Below, piece by piece: positions 34,480-42,887 of a stretch of 64,000 nt of DNA. Source of the DNA: FEN-1139 sp038207155 (lineage in GTDB: Bacteria; Myxococcota_A; Polyangia; Polyangiales; Polyangiaceae); NCBI GenBank assembly GCA_038207155.1, contig JBBRAB010000011.1, positions 62,001 through 126,000 of the forward strand. Direction: 5' to 3'. The position numbers and the translations under genes are program-made. Positions within the stretch are counted from its first letter, which is position 1. The number at the start of each line of letters is the position of its first letter. The notes under the pieces are model-generated. The model was not told the origin of the DNA and did no database searches. It saw only the letters and a program-made list of their open reading frames with translations.

Positions 34480-35118
34480 ATGACCACCGCGCAACCCATC
34501 ACGAACTCGGCCAACACTCGCGACGTCCAGGAGGTCAGCGAGACTCAGCTTGTCGCCGAGCTGCTCGCGGGTTCCGCGGATGCCTGGCGCCAGTTCGCTC
34601 GCCGCTACCAGTCGACCATCCTCGCGTCGATCCAAGGGATCACCCGACGCTTCCCTCACCATTTCGGAGCGGAAGATACCCGCGAGGTCTACGCATCATT
34701 CTGTCTGGCTCTGCTCGCAAATGACATGAAGCGCCTTCGCTGCTACCGCGCAGATGCGGGCATGTCGCTGCTTTCTTGGCTTAACATGCTGGCGCGGCAC
34801 GCTGCCTACGACCACCTGCGCACGATCCGACGTGTGCCAACAGGTCCGGACGCCAACGACGTTTTCGATCTCTGTTCGGACGGACCATCGCCGGACGAGG
34901 CCTGCGATCAACGACGACGCGCCGCCCAGGTTGCGGCACTCGTTGACGAGCTATCTGACAAGGATCGTGAATTCATGCACCTCTACTTCGGTCTCGGGAT
35001 GACCCCCGAATCCGTGGCGGAACAAATGGGCATCAGCGTCAAGACGGTTTACACGAAAAAGCATAAGATTCGCGCTCGTCTGGAGTCCATGCTGGAGGAC
35101 GTCCGCAGGGCGGCCTAA
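34480..35118 (+). CDS. Sigma-70-family (ECF-like) RNA polymerase sigma factor
   Basis: Predicted 212-aa sigma factor. Region 2 spans about 28-120 (DAWRQFARRYQSTILASIQ, VYASFCLALL, LLSWLNMLARHAAYDHLRTIRR) and region 4 about 160-205 (LSDKDREFMHLYFGLGMTPESVAEQMGISVKTVYTKKHKIRARLESM), joined by an acidic linker. ATG at 34480 has GAGGAG about 9 bases upstream. No anti-sigma gene is adjacent; instead an M16-like lipoprotein gene follows within 30 bp, which may be its target or partner. A good sigma-54 promoter lies upstream, which would make this gene part of a sigma cascade. Confidence 0.85.
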   Translation: MTTAQPITNSANTRDVQEVSETQLVAELLAGSADAWRQFARRYQSTILASIQGITRRFPHHFGAEDTREVYASFCLALLANDMKRLRCYRADAGMSLLSWLNMLARHAAYDHLRTIRRVPTGPDANDVFDLCSDGPSPDEACDQRRRAAQVAALVDELSDKDREFMHLYFGLGMTPESVAEQMGISVKTVYTKKHKIRARLESMLEDVRRAA

Positions 35119-35147
35119 ACCAGCCGACCGTGCTAGAGGCGCCGTCA

Positions 35148-37526
35148 GTGACGCCTCGCGGGTTCGCCCCTCACCTCCTGCTAGTTGCCAGCCTCGCGCT
35201 GGTCGAGACCAGCTGTGCGTCGTTACGCTCCGCTCCCGTACCGGCGCCCCCAAGCCTGCCCGAGGGACGGGCCACCCTCGCGACTCGCCGGGTCGACGCG
35301 CGTCCTGAGCTGACGGTGGTCGTTCGCGATGGTGACCCCGCCAGCGGGGTGGCCATCGCGCTGGCCTTGCCAGAGCCTGGGGAAGCCCTGCTGCTCGGAG
35401 CACTGCTGACACAGCGGCTTCATTCGGCGGAGGCCAACACTCACGTCAGCGCCAATGCTTACGGCGTCGTCATCTCGACCATCGTCGAGGCGCCCGCCGA
35501 GATAAAGCCCTGGCTTGCGCGGGTCGACGCCGCGCTGCGTCAACCAAGCGTTTCGCAAGAGCTTGAGCCTACAAAGGTGGACGCGTGGCTCATCGCGCAG
35601 TCGGTGTTAGGCGCAGCTGACGAACCACCGAGGCTCGCGCGCTGCGTCGGCACATTGCTGGCCCCAGGGCGCACCAGCTTGCCGCGACAGGTCAAGGATC
35701 TCGAGCTGAGCCGTCTGGAGGAGGCCCGCGTTCACGCCTACTCCCTGGCGCGCGCGCGCCTGGCAGTCGTCGGAGCTGGCGAACACGCCAACGCCGTCGA
35801 ACAGGCGCTCGGTGACCTCCCTCATTGGCCAGCGGGGACTGTCGCTCCATCACTCCTGCCGGGCGGTGATGTGGTCACCTTTCTCCCCGGTCGCCGGCGA
35901 CTCTCGCTGCTCGTGCACCAGCACAGCGCCAATGCCGCGCTCGCCTTGTCCAACACCCTGCTAGGCGCAGACTCGCCACTGCGCCAGCGCCTCGCGGCCG
36001 TTGACCCCAACCTCACGCTCGGACCGCAGTCTGGGACGACCCTGCACTCGAGTGGAGCCTGTTCACGTATTGACGTCACGAGCGTCGGTGAGCCGGAGTC
36101 CGTGGCTGCCTCCGTGCCGCTGGTGACCGCGCTACTGGTCGATGAGGTTACGCGAGCCAGCGCGCTCGTCGAAGGTCCGAGCGACAGCGCCAACGTCGTT
36201 CTGCAAAGCCCCAACCCTGAGACGGCGGCCCGCCTTGCTGCGTGGCGCTCGCTCGGGCCAAGTCAGCCTGGTAAGCAGCGCTCCCTGGAGCTGTTCGCGC
36301 CGGCCCCTGACCGAGCGGAGCAACAGGCTGAAATCTCGAGGCAACTCGAAGCGCAGCTGACTCAGTTCACGCCGGTGATGAATTTCGAGCACCGAGTGTC
36401 CGTCGAGCGCGGACAGGGTGACGTCTTGGTCCTACTCGCGTCTCCGTGCGGGACCCTCGCGGAGACACCACTTACGTCCGGGGCGGAGGCACTCTGGCTC
36501 CTGGCCAGCACCCTAGCGGGACCACACCAACACGACATCCAGTTCGAACCTTGGCTGACGCCGGAAGGCACGGGCGTTTTGGCCCATACGGGCCACCTCC
36601 GCCCCGACGAGACCCCCGACCAAGTGGCCCAACGCCTCGGTGAGTCCCTCGGCGAGCTTCTGACCACGTCCGCCCTCGACGGTTCCGCCCTGGCTCGTGC
36701 CCGCGCCGAACTCAACCAACAGCTCGATCTCAATCCCAGACCGACCTTCTCCCTCGCGGCTGAGGCCCTGTCACCGGGAAGACCCGGGTTCCTCTTCCCG
36801 TTTGGAACCTTCATTGGCGCCAGCACGACACCGTCGACCACCGCACAGGCCGCGCGGCATCGCTGGCAAACTGGTCCACTTCGGCTCGCGGTGCTCGCCA
36901 ATGGCACCGCCGAGCAGTCAAGGGCCGTCGAACGAGGCCTCGCTCGGTGGCTCCCGCCCCGGCCCCAGGTCACCGCCTGCCCCACGCTTGAGCTGCCGGA
37001 GCTTCGGAGCACCGAGCTCACTTGGACCGCTGGGAGTGACGGTGCGGCTGAGCCCCTCGTAACAGCCGCTTTGTCCCTGCCCCCACTCGTGTCCGCTGAC
37101 GACGAGGCAATGGCGTTAGCACTGGAGTCGGTACTTCGATCGCCGAAGGGCCCACTGGCCCGTAGTCTAACGGCCGCGGGGTTTGAGGGGCCCCTCGAGA
37201 TGGTAGTTATCGGGGGTCGGTTACGACGTGGGCTACTGTGGCGCCTCGGGGGGCCTGAAGGTGCCGTCGACGCCAAGCTGACGCTACTCCGGAAGGGCCT
37301 TGAGCAGCTTGGGCGCGGGGAAATAAGCGATAACGACGCGCACGATAGCCTGAATGGAGTCCGCCGCGCGTACAGCACGACACGACTCGACCCGCGCCGC
37401 CGACTGGTGGACCTCTGGCGAGCGGAAGCCCCTCCCACTTGGCCCGGACCCGAACAGCTTCGGCAGTTCGCGCGGCGGGCGCTGGTAGGCCGTCCCTGGA
37501 CCCTGGTTCGCCGAAAAACACGCTAG
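35148..37526 (+). CDS. Exported M16-peptidase-like protein without zinc motif
   Basis: Large exported protein (about 792 aa). The N-terminus has a signal peptide (FAPHLLLVASLALVETSC) that could be a lipoprotein signal, although Glu at the -3 position is unusual. The body shows two related halves with an M16-like pattern (for example PGEALLLGALLTQRLHSAEAN and the later LRLAVLANGTAEQSRAVERGL and AEPLVTAALSLPPL), but I find no HxxEH zinc motif, so it is probably a non-catalytic member or only a distant relative. GTG at 35148 has GAGG 8 bases upstream; a GTG at 35130 lacks a ribosome-binding site. It lies 29 bp after the sigma-factor gene and 53 bp before guaA. Confidence 0.5.
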   Translation: MTPRGFAPHLLLVASLALVETSCASLRSAPVPAPPSLPEGRATLATRRVDARPELTVVVRDGDPASGVAIALALPEPGEALLLGALLTQRLHSAEANTHVSANAYGVVISTIVEAPAEIKPWLARVDAALRQPSVSQELEPTKVDAWLIAQSVLGAADEPPRLARCVGTLLAPGRTSLPRQVKDLELSRLEEARVHAYSLARARLAVVGAGEHANAVEQALGDLPHWPAGTVAPSLLPGGDVVTFLPGRRRLSLLVHQHSANAALALSNTLLGADSPLRQRLAAVDPNLTLGPQSGTTLHSSGACSRIDVTSVGEPESVAASVPLVTALLVDEVTRASALVEGPSDSANVVLQSPNPETAARLAAWRSLGPSQPGKQRSLELFAPAPDRAEQQAEISRQLEAQLTQFTPVMNFEHRVSVERGQGDVLVLLASPCGTLAETPLTSGAEALWLLASTLAGPHQHDIQFEPWLTPEGTGVLAHTGHLRPDETPDQVAQRLGESLGELLTTSALDGSALARARAELNQQLDLNPRPTFSLAAEALSPGRPGFLFPFGTFIGASTTPSTTAQAARHRWQTGPLRLAVLANGTAEQSRAVERGLARWLPPRPQVTACPTLELPELRSTELTWTAGSDGAAEPLVTAALSLPPLVSADDEAMALALESVLRSPKGPLARSLTAAGFEGPLEMVVIGGRLRRGLLWRLGGPEGAVDAKLTLLRKGLEQLGRGEISDNDAHDSLNGVRRAYSTTRLDPRRRLVDLWRAEAPPTWPGPEQLRQFARRALVGRPWTLVRRKTR

Positions 37527-37579
37527 GAGCCCAGCGGTCCTGCCCGGACTCCAAGTCCCGTGCTAACCCGGGTGGGCCC

Positions 37580-39127
37580 ATGGTTCACGCGACGGTACTC
37601 ATCCTCGACTACGGCGCCCAGTACACCCAACTCATTGCGCGGCGGGTCCGCGAGAGCCACGTCTACTGTGAGATCCACCCCTGCACCGTGCCGCTGGCTC
37701 GCATTCGCGAGCTCGCTCCGAAGGCCATCATCCTGTCCGGGGGACCTCAGAGTGTGTACGACCCGGAGTCGCCGAAGAGCGATCCGGGCATCTTCGAGCT
37801 CGGCGTGCCCGTGCTCGGAATCTGCTACGGCGAGCAATTGATGGCACAGCAGCTTGGCGGACGCGTCGAAGCCAGCGACCATCGCGAGTACGGTCCGGCT
37901 GCGGTGGAGGTGCTCGAGGCGGTTGGACTCTTTGCTCCATTCGCTGTTGGCGAAGACGTCCAGGTTTGGATGAGTCACGGCGACCGACTGGTCGCACCTC
38001 CCCCAGGGTTTCACTGCATCGGCAAGAGTCCCAGCGCACCGCTGGCCGCCATTGCGGATCCAACGCGTCATTTCTACGGCATTCAGTTCCACCCGGAGGT
38101 CGTTCACACGCCGCGTGGAATTGAGATGATTCGAGCCTTCCTGTTCGATGTCTCCAAGCTCGAACCCGACTGGACCCCTGGTTCCTTCGTCGATGACGCA
38201 GTCGAGCGCATCCGCGCTAGCGTCGGGCCCGACGAAAATGTAATTTGTGGTTTGTCCGGCGGGGTGGACTCCACGGTTGCGGCCGTCCTGTGCCAAAAGG
38301 CGCTCGGAGCCCGACTGCACTGCATCTTCGTCGACAACGGACTGCTGCGCGCTGGTGAACGCGAGAGCGTCGAGCATACGATGCGCAGTAATCTTCACCT
38401 AAATCTGCAGGTCGCCGATTCTCGTGAACTGTTCATCAACGCGTTGGCGGGCGTGACGGATCCAGAGCGCAAGCGCAAGATCATCGGACACACGTTCATC
38501 GACGTCTTCGACGAGTATGCGCACGCCATCCCTAACGCGCGATACCTCGTGCAGGGCACGCTCTACCCCGACGTCATCGAGAGTGTGAGCGTGCGTGGAC
38601 CGAGCGCCGTCATCAAGAGCCATCACAACGTCGGTGGACTCCCAGAGCGCATGAAGCTCAAGCTGATCGAACCGCTCCGCGAGCTGTTCAAGGACGAGGT
38701 GCGCCGCGCTGGTGATGCCCTCGGCATTCCTCACGATCTCCTATGGCGTCATCCGTTCCCGGGTCCCGGTCTGGCTGTTCGTTGCCTGGGTGAGCTCACC
38801 GAACCACGCTTGGCCGTGCTGCGCGCAGCCGACAAGATCGTCACGGACGAAATCCGCGCAGCCGGTCTGTACGAGTCGATCTGGCAGGCATTTGCCGTCT
38901 TGCTCCCCGTGCGCAGCGTTGGCGTCATGGGCGATGATCGCACCTACGAAGAAACCTGCGTGATTCGCGCGGTGGATTCGACGGACGGAATGACCAGCGA
39001 CTGGTCACGCATTCCCCACGACGTGCTCGCCAAGATGAGCACCCGCATCATCAACGAGGTTCGCGGGATCAATCGAGTGGCCTACGACATCAGCAGCAAG
39101 CCCCCAGCCACGATTGAATGGGAATGA
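37580..39127 (+). CDS. guaA: GMP synthase (glutamine-hydrolysing)
   Basis: Converts XMP, ATP and glutamine to GMP in purine synthesis. Single-chain enzyme of 515 aa: class-I glutamine amidotransferase domain (about 1-195) with nucleophile Cys82 in LGICYGEQL and FHPEV near 171; ATP pyrophosphatase domain with PP-loop GLSGGVDSTV near 224; C-terminal dimerisation domain with the family ending DISSKPPATIEWE. Start ATG 37580 begins at the family start VLILDYGAQYTQLIARRVRE; upstream in-frame codons overlap the previous gene. The stop overlaps the ATG of the PEGA lipoprotein gene. Confidence 0.98.
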   Translation: MVHATVLILDYGAQYTQLIARRVRESHVYCEIHPCTVPLARIRELAPKAIILSGGPQSVYDPESPKSDPGIFELGVPVLGICYGEQLMAQQLGGRVEASDHREYGPAAVEVLEAVGLFAPFAVGEDVQVWMSHGDRLVAPPPGFHCIGKSPSAPLAAIADPTRHFYGIQFHPEVVHTPRGIEMIRAFLFDVSKLEPDWTPGSFVDDAVERIRASVGPDENVICGLSGGVDSTVAAVLCQKALGARLHCIFVDNGLLRAGERESVEHTMRSNLHLNLQVADSRELFINALAGVTDPERKRKIIGHTFIDVFDEYAHAIPNARYLVQGTLYPDVIESVSVRGPSAVIKSHHNVGGLPERMKLKLIEPLRELFKDEVRRAGDALGIPHDLLWRHPFPGPGLAVRCLGELTEPRLAVLRAADKIVTDEIRAAGLYESIWQAFAVLLPVRSVGVMGDDRTYEETCVIRAVDSTDGMTSDWSRIPHDVLAKMSTRIINEVRGINRVAYDISSKPPATIEWE

Positions 39128-39582
39128 GCCTACTCACGCCGCTGACCGCGTGTTTTATACCTGGGCGGCCCAACCCTTTGGGCGACTGGCAGGACTCGCG
39201 GCGGCGTGCCGTTGACCCGCTCGCGGAGCCACGCTCCACCGCCGGCGCCGCGAGTCCGACTCTTGGGTCGCGCAGTCGCATCGCCCTCGTTGGGCTGATG
39301 ATTCTGGTCTGCGTGATACTGATGGCCTGCGGGGCGGGACTCCAGGGTGCGGTCACGATGAAACTCGCTCGTTCCAAGTCCTCCCCAAAGGACGCGAGCG
39401 TCATGATCGACGAGCAGTATGTCGGCCCTCTGTACTATGTCGCAGCCCAGGGTGTCCGCCTACCGGTCGGAACGCACCGGGTCTCGATCGTCCGCGATGG
39501 CTATTTTGCCTGGGACCGTGTGGTTGAAGCCGATCGCGACGACCTGGATCTTGACGTCGTGCTGGAGCGGGTGCCGGACTGA
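39124..39582 (+). CDS. PEGA-domain lipoprotein
   Basis: Predicted exported protein (about 152 aa from ATG 39124). A hydrophobic segment near residues 57-75 ends in ILMACG, a good lipobox, so the protein is probably an outer- or inner-membrane lipoprotein. The mature part is one PEGA-like beta domain: DASVMIDEQYVGPLYYVAA, then LPVGTHRVSIVRDGYFAWDRVVEA. PEGA domains occur on surface proteins and on kinases. The start is unsure: ATGA at 39124-39127 overlaps the guaA stop, ATG at 39118 is also in frame, and the 55 residues before the signal are unusually long, so a later start is possible. Confidence 0.65.
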   Translation: MSLLTPLTACFIPGRPNPLGDWQDSRRRAVDPLAEPRSTAGAASPTLGSRSRIALVGLMILVCVILMACGAGLQGAVTMKLARSKSSPKDASVMIDEQYVGPLYYVAAQGVRLPVGTHRVSIVRDGYFAWDRVVEADRDDLDLDVVLERVPD

Positions 39583-39594
39583 GTGCTCTTCCGC

Positions 39595-39621
39595 TTGCGG
39601 CTCTGACAATTCTGCTATACT
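39595..39621 (+). promoter_or_regulatory. Candidate promoter of tRNA-Pro
   Basis: TATACT (39616-39621) is a good -10 box 15 bp before the tRNA 5' end; TTGCGG (39595-39600) is a possible -35 with a short 15-bp spacer. Confidence 0.4.
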
Positions 39622-39635
39622 TGCCCTCCTGAAAA

Positions 39636-39709
39636 CGGGGTGTACCTCAACCTGGTAGAGGGCCGGCTTTGGGTGCCGGACGTTGTGGGTTCAAATCCCC
39701 CCACCCCGA
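39636..39709 (+). tRNA. tRNA-Pro (anticodon TGG)
   Basis: Cloverleaf of 74 nt. Acceptor CGGGGTG pairs fully with CACCCCG; D stem CCTC/GAGG; anticodon stem CCGGC/GCCGG with loop TTTGGGT, anticodon TGG at 39670-39672; T loop TTCAAAT. One mismatch (U-C) lies in the T stem. The 3' CCA is not encoded (A then CT), so it must be added after transcription. Confidence 0.92.
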
Positions 39710-39907
39710 CTCAGTTTTCTCGATGCGGCTGGATTTGGTCGTTTCGTGACGTTAGCGAGTGCGCCGGCGTGAGTTCGCGACGATGAGCTGACCGAATTGG
39801 CGAACAGCACGCCGCGCGTTCGTTTGTCCAAGCAGACCGGGCTCCGCGACTGGTAGACGATTCGTCGCCCGCTAGAGTTGACGCCCCGCAGCGCTACCCG
39901 AGGCCCC

Positions 39908-40204
39908 ATGCGAGTCTATCTAGATGATCGACGTCCTGCTCCTCCCGGTTGGGAGCGTGTTTATGATGTCGACGGGACCATCCGTCTGCTGCGCACCGGT
40001 GAAGTCATCGAGCTGAGTCTGGATTTTGATCTCGGAGACCGACGTCGTGGCACGGGCCTCGATGTGCTGGTGTGGATTGAGCGTGAGGTGGCGGCCGGGC
40101 GGCTGCTGTCACCGAGGCTCACGGTCCACAGTTCGCATCCAACAGGGCGAACCCGAATGCTCGCCTACGCCCTCGCGGCCGGACTCACGCTGGACGAAGC
40201 GTGA
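39908..40204 (+). CDS. Cyclic-phosphate-processing receiver (cREC) protein
   Basis: Small single-domain protein (98 aa) of the receiver-like cREC family. MRVYLDDRRPAPPGWERV, then GEVIELSLDFDLGDRRRGTGLDVLVWIE and RLTVHSSHPTGRTRM form the family pattern, with the paired Asp (LDD, DFDLGD) and the HSSHP motif. Such proteins are predicted from comparative genomics to process cyclic-phosphate ends of nucleotides or RNA; this is not biochemically settled. ATG at 39908 starts the first beta strand. The gene is alone, 198 bp after tRNA-Pro, on the same strand. Confidence 0.7.
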   Translation: MRVYLDDRRPAPPGWERVYDVDGTIRLLRTGEVIELSLDFDLGDRRRGTGLDVLVWIEREVAAGRLLSPRLTVHSSHPTGRTRMLAYALAAGLTLDEA

Positions 40205-40551
40205 AGCGTCCAAGCTAACGCAGGAATGCCGGCACAAGGCCCCCACTCGGTCAGTCCGCGGACTCCGCCTCGCCGGCGCGGTGTCCCCAATTCGGGTCGT
40301 TTCACTGGTCATTCGACCCCCAGCCATCCGTCAGTCGATCACTCGCAGAACCGCGGACTGACACTTCGTCCGCTTGCGCGGGAGTAGGTTTGAGGCTCCT
40401 TCGCCTTGACGCAACTCGTGCGCGCTGCGGGCCGAGACCCCGAGCACTGCGACCTAGCGCGCTGCGCTCCGCAGGTTCACCAACCGGGGAAGCGAACGTC
40501 GACCTGACCGGCGACGCCGTTACTCGCGGACTGCACGCCACAAGGAGTCTC
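40205..40551. other. Gene-poor gap with 12-bp inverted repeat
   Basis: About 350 bp between the cREC gene and the lamin-tail-like gene. In-frame extension of the latter is open across part of it, but a strong AAGGAG site at 40543 marks its start at 40552. The gap holds a perfect 12-bp inverted repeat at 40250-40261 and 40351-40362. No other gene or RNA recognised. Confidence 0.45.
40250..40362. repeat. 12-bp inverted repeat, 89 bp apart
   Basis: GTCAGTCCGCGG (40250-40261) and CCGCGGACTGAC (40351-40362) are exact reverse complements. Both lie in the gap upstream of the lamin-tail-like gene. Possible paired regulator sites or a long-range hairpin. Confidence 0.45.
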
Positions 40552-41874
40552 ATGCCCAACTTCGAGCTGTCTTTCGAGCTGGAACTGCTGCGTTCACCCT
40601 CGCTGCGCGCACGCCTTCGCGACGCCAGACTCTGGCCAAGTGCGCTCGACAGCGCTGAGCCGACACTTCCCGAGTTGACGATATTGCGCCAGAGGCGTGC
40701 ACCGACCGGTCAGCGACGCGGTAGACGCGTCACGACGGGCGCAGCAGTGCTGCTTGCGGTGGCTTTCGCATCGCAACAGGCCTACGCAAACGACGCCCCT
40801 CTGCCCCCAACTGGTGCCGGTGGGCCAGGAGTGACAGCGCTTGCCGACGCTCCCTCGCCTCAAATCGAGGAGGTCCTAATCGATCCTCCAGGGGCCGACT
40901 CCGGACGCGAGTTCATCGAACTGTCGGGTCCTCCAGGGGCCGGACTGGATAACCTCAGCCTGCTGTCACTAGAAGGAGATTTTGGCTCAAATCTTGGGCA
41001 GATTGACCGAGTTTTTTCTCTCGCGAACGCATGCAACGGGCCTTGTCGATTCGCCGAATCCGGACGTTTCGTATTGGCCGCGAGCGGAGATGCCGTTGCT
41101 AAGTCGAGTTCGTCGGTCGCGTTGAGTTCACTCCTTGCGCGCAGCGGTCTCGAAAACGGGACGGGCACCCTACTTCTAATCGAAGGCGAAGCCCCACGCA
41201 TCGACAGCGATCTCGATCCGAGTGACGACGGTACCCTGACCCCGACCGGTCAGTACAGAGTGCTCGATGCGCTCGCTTGGTTGGATGGTGGCGTCGGCGA
41301 CGTTAGCTACGCGCAGGCCAAACTCGGTCCCGAGCCCAATCCCGACTTGCTGTGGCGCTGCGGGGATGCCTGGCGTTTTGGTACCCTCTCAGGCGCGGAC
41401 GGACTCGGCGTCGTGACTCCAGTCGACGCGAGCCCTGTGGGACTCCCGACGTCGACGGTACCTACCCCCTGCAGCGCAACACTCTGTCCGTTTCCTGTAA
41501 TCGTCCGCCCGTCTCCGGATGCCACCGGCGGTTCCCCGACGTCCACGGTTGGAGGCGCCGCCAACACTACGACGCCTACACCTCTTTCCTCGGGCGCCTC
41601 CGGAGGCGCCGGGACGGTGCCGCACGCCAATACCTGGCAGGGAGGCGCGACCACGAGCGATACTCTCTGGGCCGAGCAACCCTTCGCGAGTGCGCCTCCT
41701 GGCTCGACGGCTGAAGGAGCGGACGGAGTCGACGGTGGACCAACGCCGGCGTCGCCCCCCAGCTGCCGTTTCGTGCCGACCCCTTCCGTATCACCGACTC
41801 TCACGCTGTTCGCCCTGGCAGGACTGTGGCTAGCCTCACGGACACGCCGCCGCCCCGCGCGCACGCGCCTCTAG
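40552..41874 (+). CDS. Lamin-tail-like surface protein with MYXO-CTERM-like tail
   Basis: Predicted exported protein (440 aa). ATG at 40552 has AAGGAG 5 bases upstream. A signal-like helix (RRVTTGAAVLLAVAFASQQAYA) lies only at about 57-80, after a 55-residue charged N-terminal extension, unlike a normal signal peptide. Residues about 103-300 resemble a lamin-tail domain (PQIEEVLIDPPGADSGREFIELSGPPG, LDNLSLLSLEG). A Gly/Thr/Ser/Pro-rich linker follows. The end has Cys (PSCRFVPTP), a hydrophobic helix (TLFALAGLWLAS) and an Arg-rich tail, the layout of MYXO-CTERM sorting signals. Probably anchored at the cell surface; function unknown. Confidence 0.6.
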   Translation: MPNFELSFELELLRSPSLRARLRDARLWPSALDSAEPTLPELTILRQRRAPTGQRRGRRVTTGAAVLLAVAFASQQAYANDAPLPPTGAGGPGVTALADAPSPQIEEVLIDPPGADSGREFIELSGPPGAGLDNLSLLSLEGDFGSNLGQIDRVFSLANACNGPCRFAESGRFVLAASGDAVAKSSSSVALSSLLARSGLENGTGTLLLIEGEAPRIDSDLDPSDDGTLTPTGQYRVLDALAWLDGGVGDVSYAQAKLGPEPNPDLLWRCGDAWRFGTLSGADGLGVVTPVDASPVGLPTSTVPTPCSATLCPFPVIVRPSPDATGGSPTSTVGGAANTTTPTPLSSGASGGAGTVPHANTWQGGATTSDTLWAEQPFASAPPGSTAEGADGVDGGPTPASPPSCRFVPTPSVSPTLTLFALAGLWLASRTRRRPARTRL

Positions 41875-41966
41875 CGGCGCAACCGCAGGCTCCACTCACG
41901 ACCAGGATTCGTCCTCACCTCCGGAAGGGCGCTCGGCGCAGTTCGCGCGCGCTCAACTAAGGGGCG

Positions 41967-42836
41967 TCAACCACGACGCCACAAATCCAAGCGACGCAGG
42001 TCATCCCAAACTTGCGTCGCGTTCGTGTATCGATACTGCTCGTGTCGACGCAGCATGACGGCGGCAATCTGGCCGAGAGGCGTCCCCAGTGCCTCGGCTC
42101 GACGCCGCGGTTCACCCTGACGAATCTGCTCGACCACCTGCTCGAGGCCCGCGCCGGTGTCGAGCGCGGGATGTCCGGTGTGCATGTGATAGAGCAGTAG
42201 TCCAAGCTGGAAGATATCGCTCTGACGGCTCGTGTAGCCGCCTTGGGCAACTTCTGGTGCCATGATGCGGTGATTGACGAGCGGTGCTCGCACCCACCGC
42301 TGTCCCTCAAGTTCCTGGGAAATACCGAAGTCGCTCAGCTTGCAAATGAGGTTGGGCCCCTGCACCGTCAGGATGTTTCCGGCGTGCAGATCGTTGTGAA
42401 CGACATCATTGTCGCTCAAGTACTGGGCGGCAAACAGCAGCTGACGCATCACCTCGACGCTCAGACGTTCGGTGAAGGGACGCGCGAGCATCTCTTCGAG
42501 GCTGTGGTCGCAGCGCTCGAGAACCACAAAAAAGCGGCCGCCGGTCTCGAAGTAGTCGTGAACGTAGACGATGTTCGGATGCCGAAGCATGTGCAGCCGC
42601 GCCGCTTCCTGGAGCCAGGCACTGCGAACGGACTCGAAGGTCTGAGGATCCGGCTGAAACACCTTGATGGCAAACGACTGATCGAAAGGCCCAACGGCTT
42701 CATAGACCTGTCCGAATGCCCCGGCCCCCAGTCGATTACCGACCAGGTAGTCACAGTTTCGCGGCGACCGCAGAAGCGAAGGAATCGGCCCGTGCGCCGA
42801 AGTTGGGACCAAGTTCACGGCTGGTAGTGTACACAA
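41967..42836 (-). CDS. Ser/Thr protein kinase with HND catalytic loop
   Basis: Protein kinase (about 289 aa) made of the catalytic domain only. Visible: Gly-loop LGAGAFGQVYE, FAIKVF lysine, catalytic loop VVHNDLHAGNIL, DFGISQ and MAPEVAQGG. The Arg of the HRD motif is Asn (HND), so the catalytic Asp is kept but activation-loop control may be absent. No transmembrane segment or sensor domain. Start is uncertain: TTG at 42836 has AAGGG about 8 bases upstream; GTG at 42818 lacks such a site. It is transcribed away from the small basic ORF at 42888 with only about 50 bp between them. Confidence 0.8.
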   Translation of the reverse strand: MCTLPAVNLVPTSAHGPIPSLLRSPRNCDYLVGNRLGAGAFGQVYEAVGPFDQSFAIKVFQPDPQTFESVRSAWLQEAARLHMLRHPNIVYVHDYFETGGRFFVVLERCDHSLEEMLARPFTERLSVEVMRQLLFAAQYLSDNDVVHNDLHAGNILTVQGPNLICKLSDFGISQELEGQRWVRAPLVNHRIMAPEVAQGGYTSRQSDIFQLGLLLYHMHTGHPALDTGAGLEQVVEQIRQGEPRRRAEALGTPLGQIAAVMLRRHEQYRYTNATQVWDDLRRLDLWRRG

Positions 42837-42848
42837 GCAACTGGCCCT

Positions 42849-42876
42849 TGCGCAGGCGCGCAGCGTCGGCTATACG
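42849..42876 (+). promoter_or_regulatory. Candidate promoter of the small basic ORF
   Basis: TTGCGC (42849-42854) and TATACG (42871-42876) are spaced by 16 bp. The inferred start of transcription falls about 5 bases before the ATG at 42888, which would make the mRNA nearly leaderless. Confidence 0.35.
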
Positions 42877-42887
42877 CCCGGCCACCC

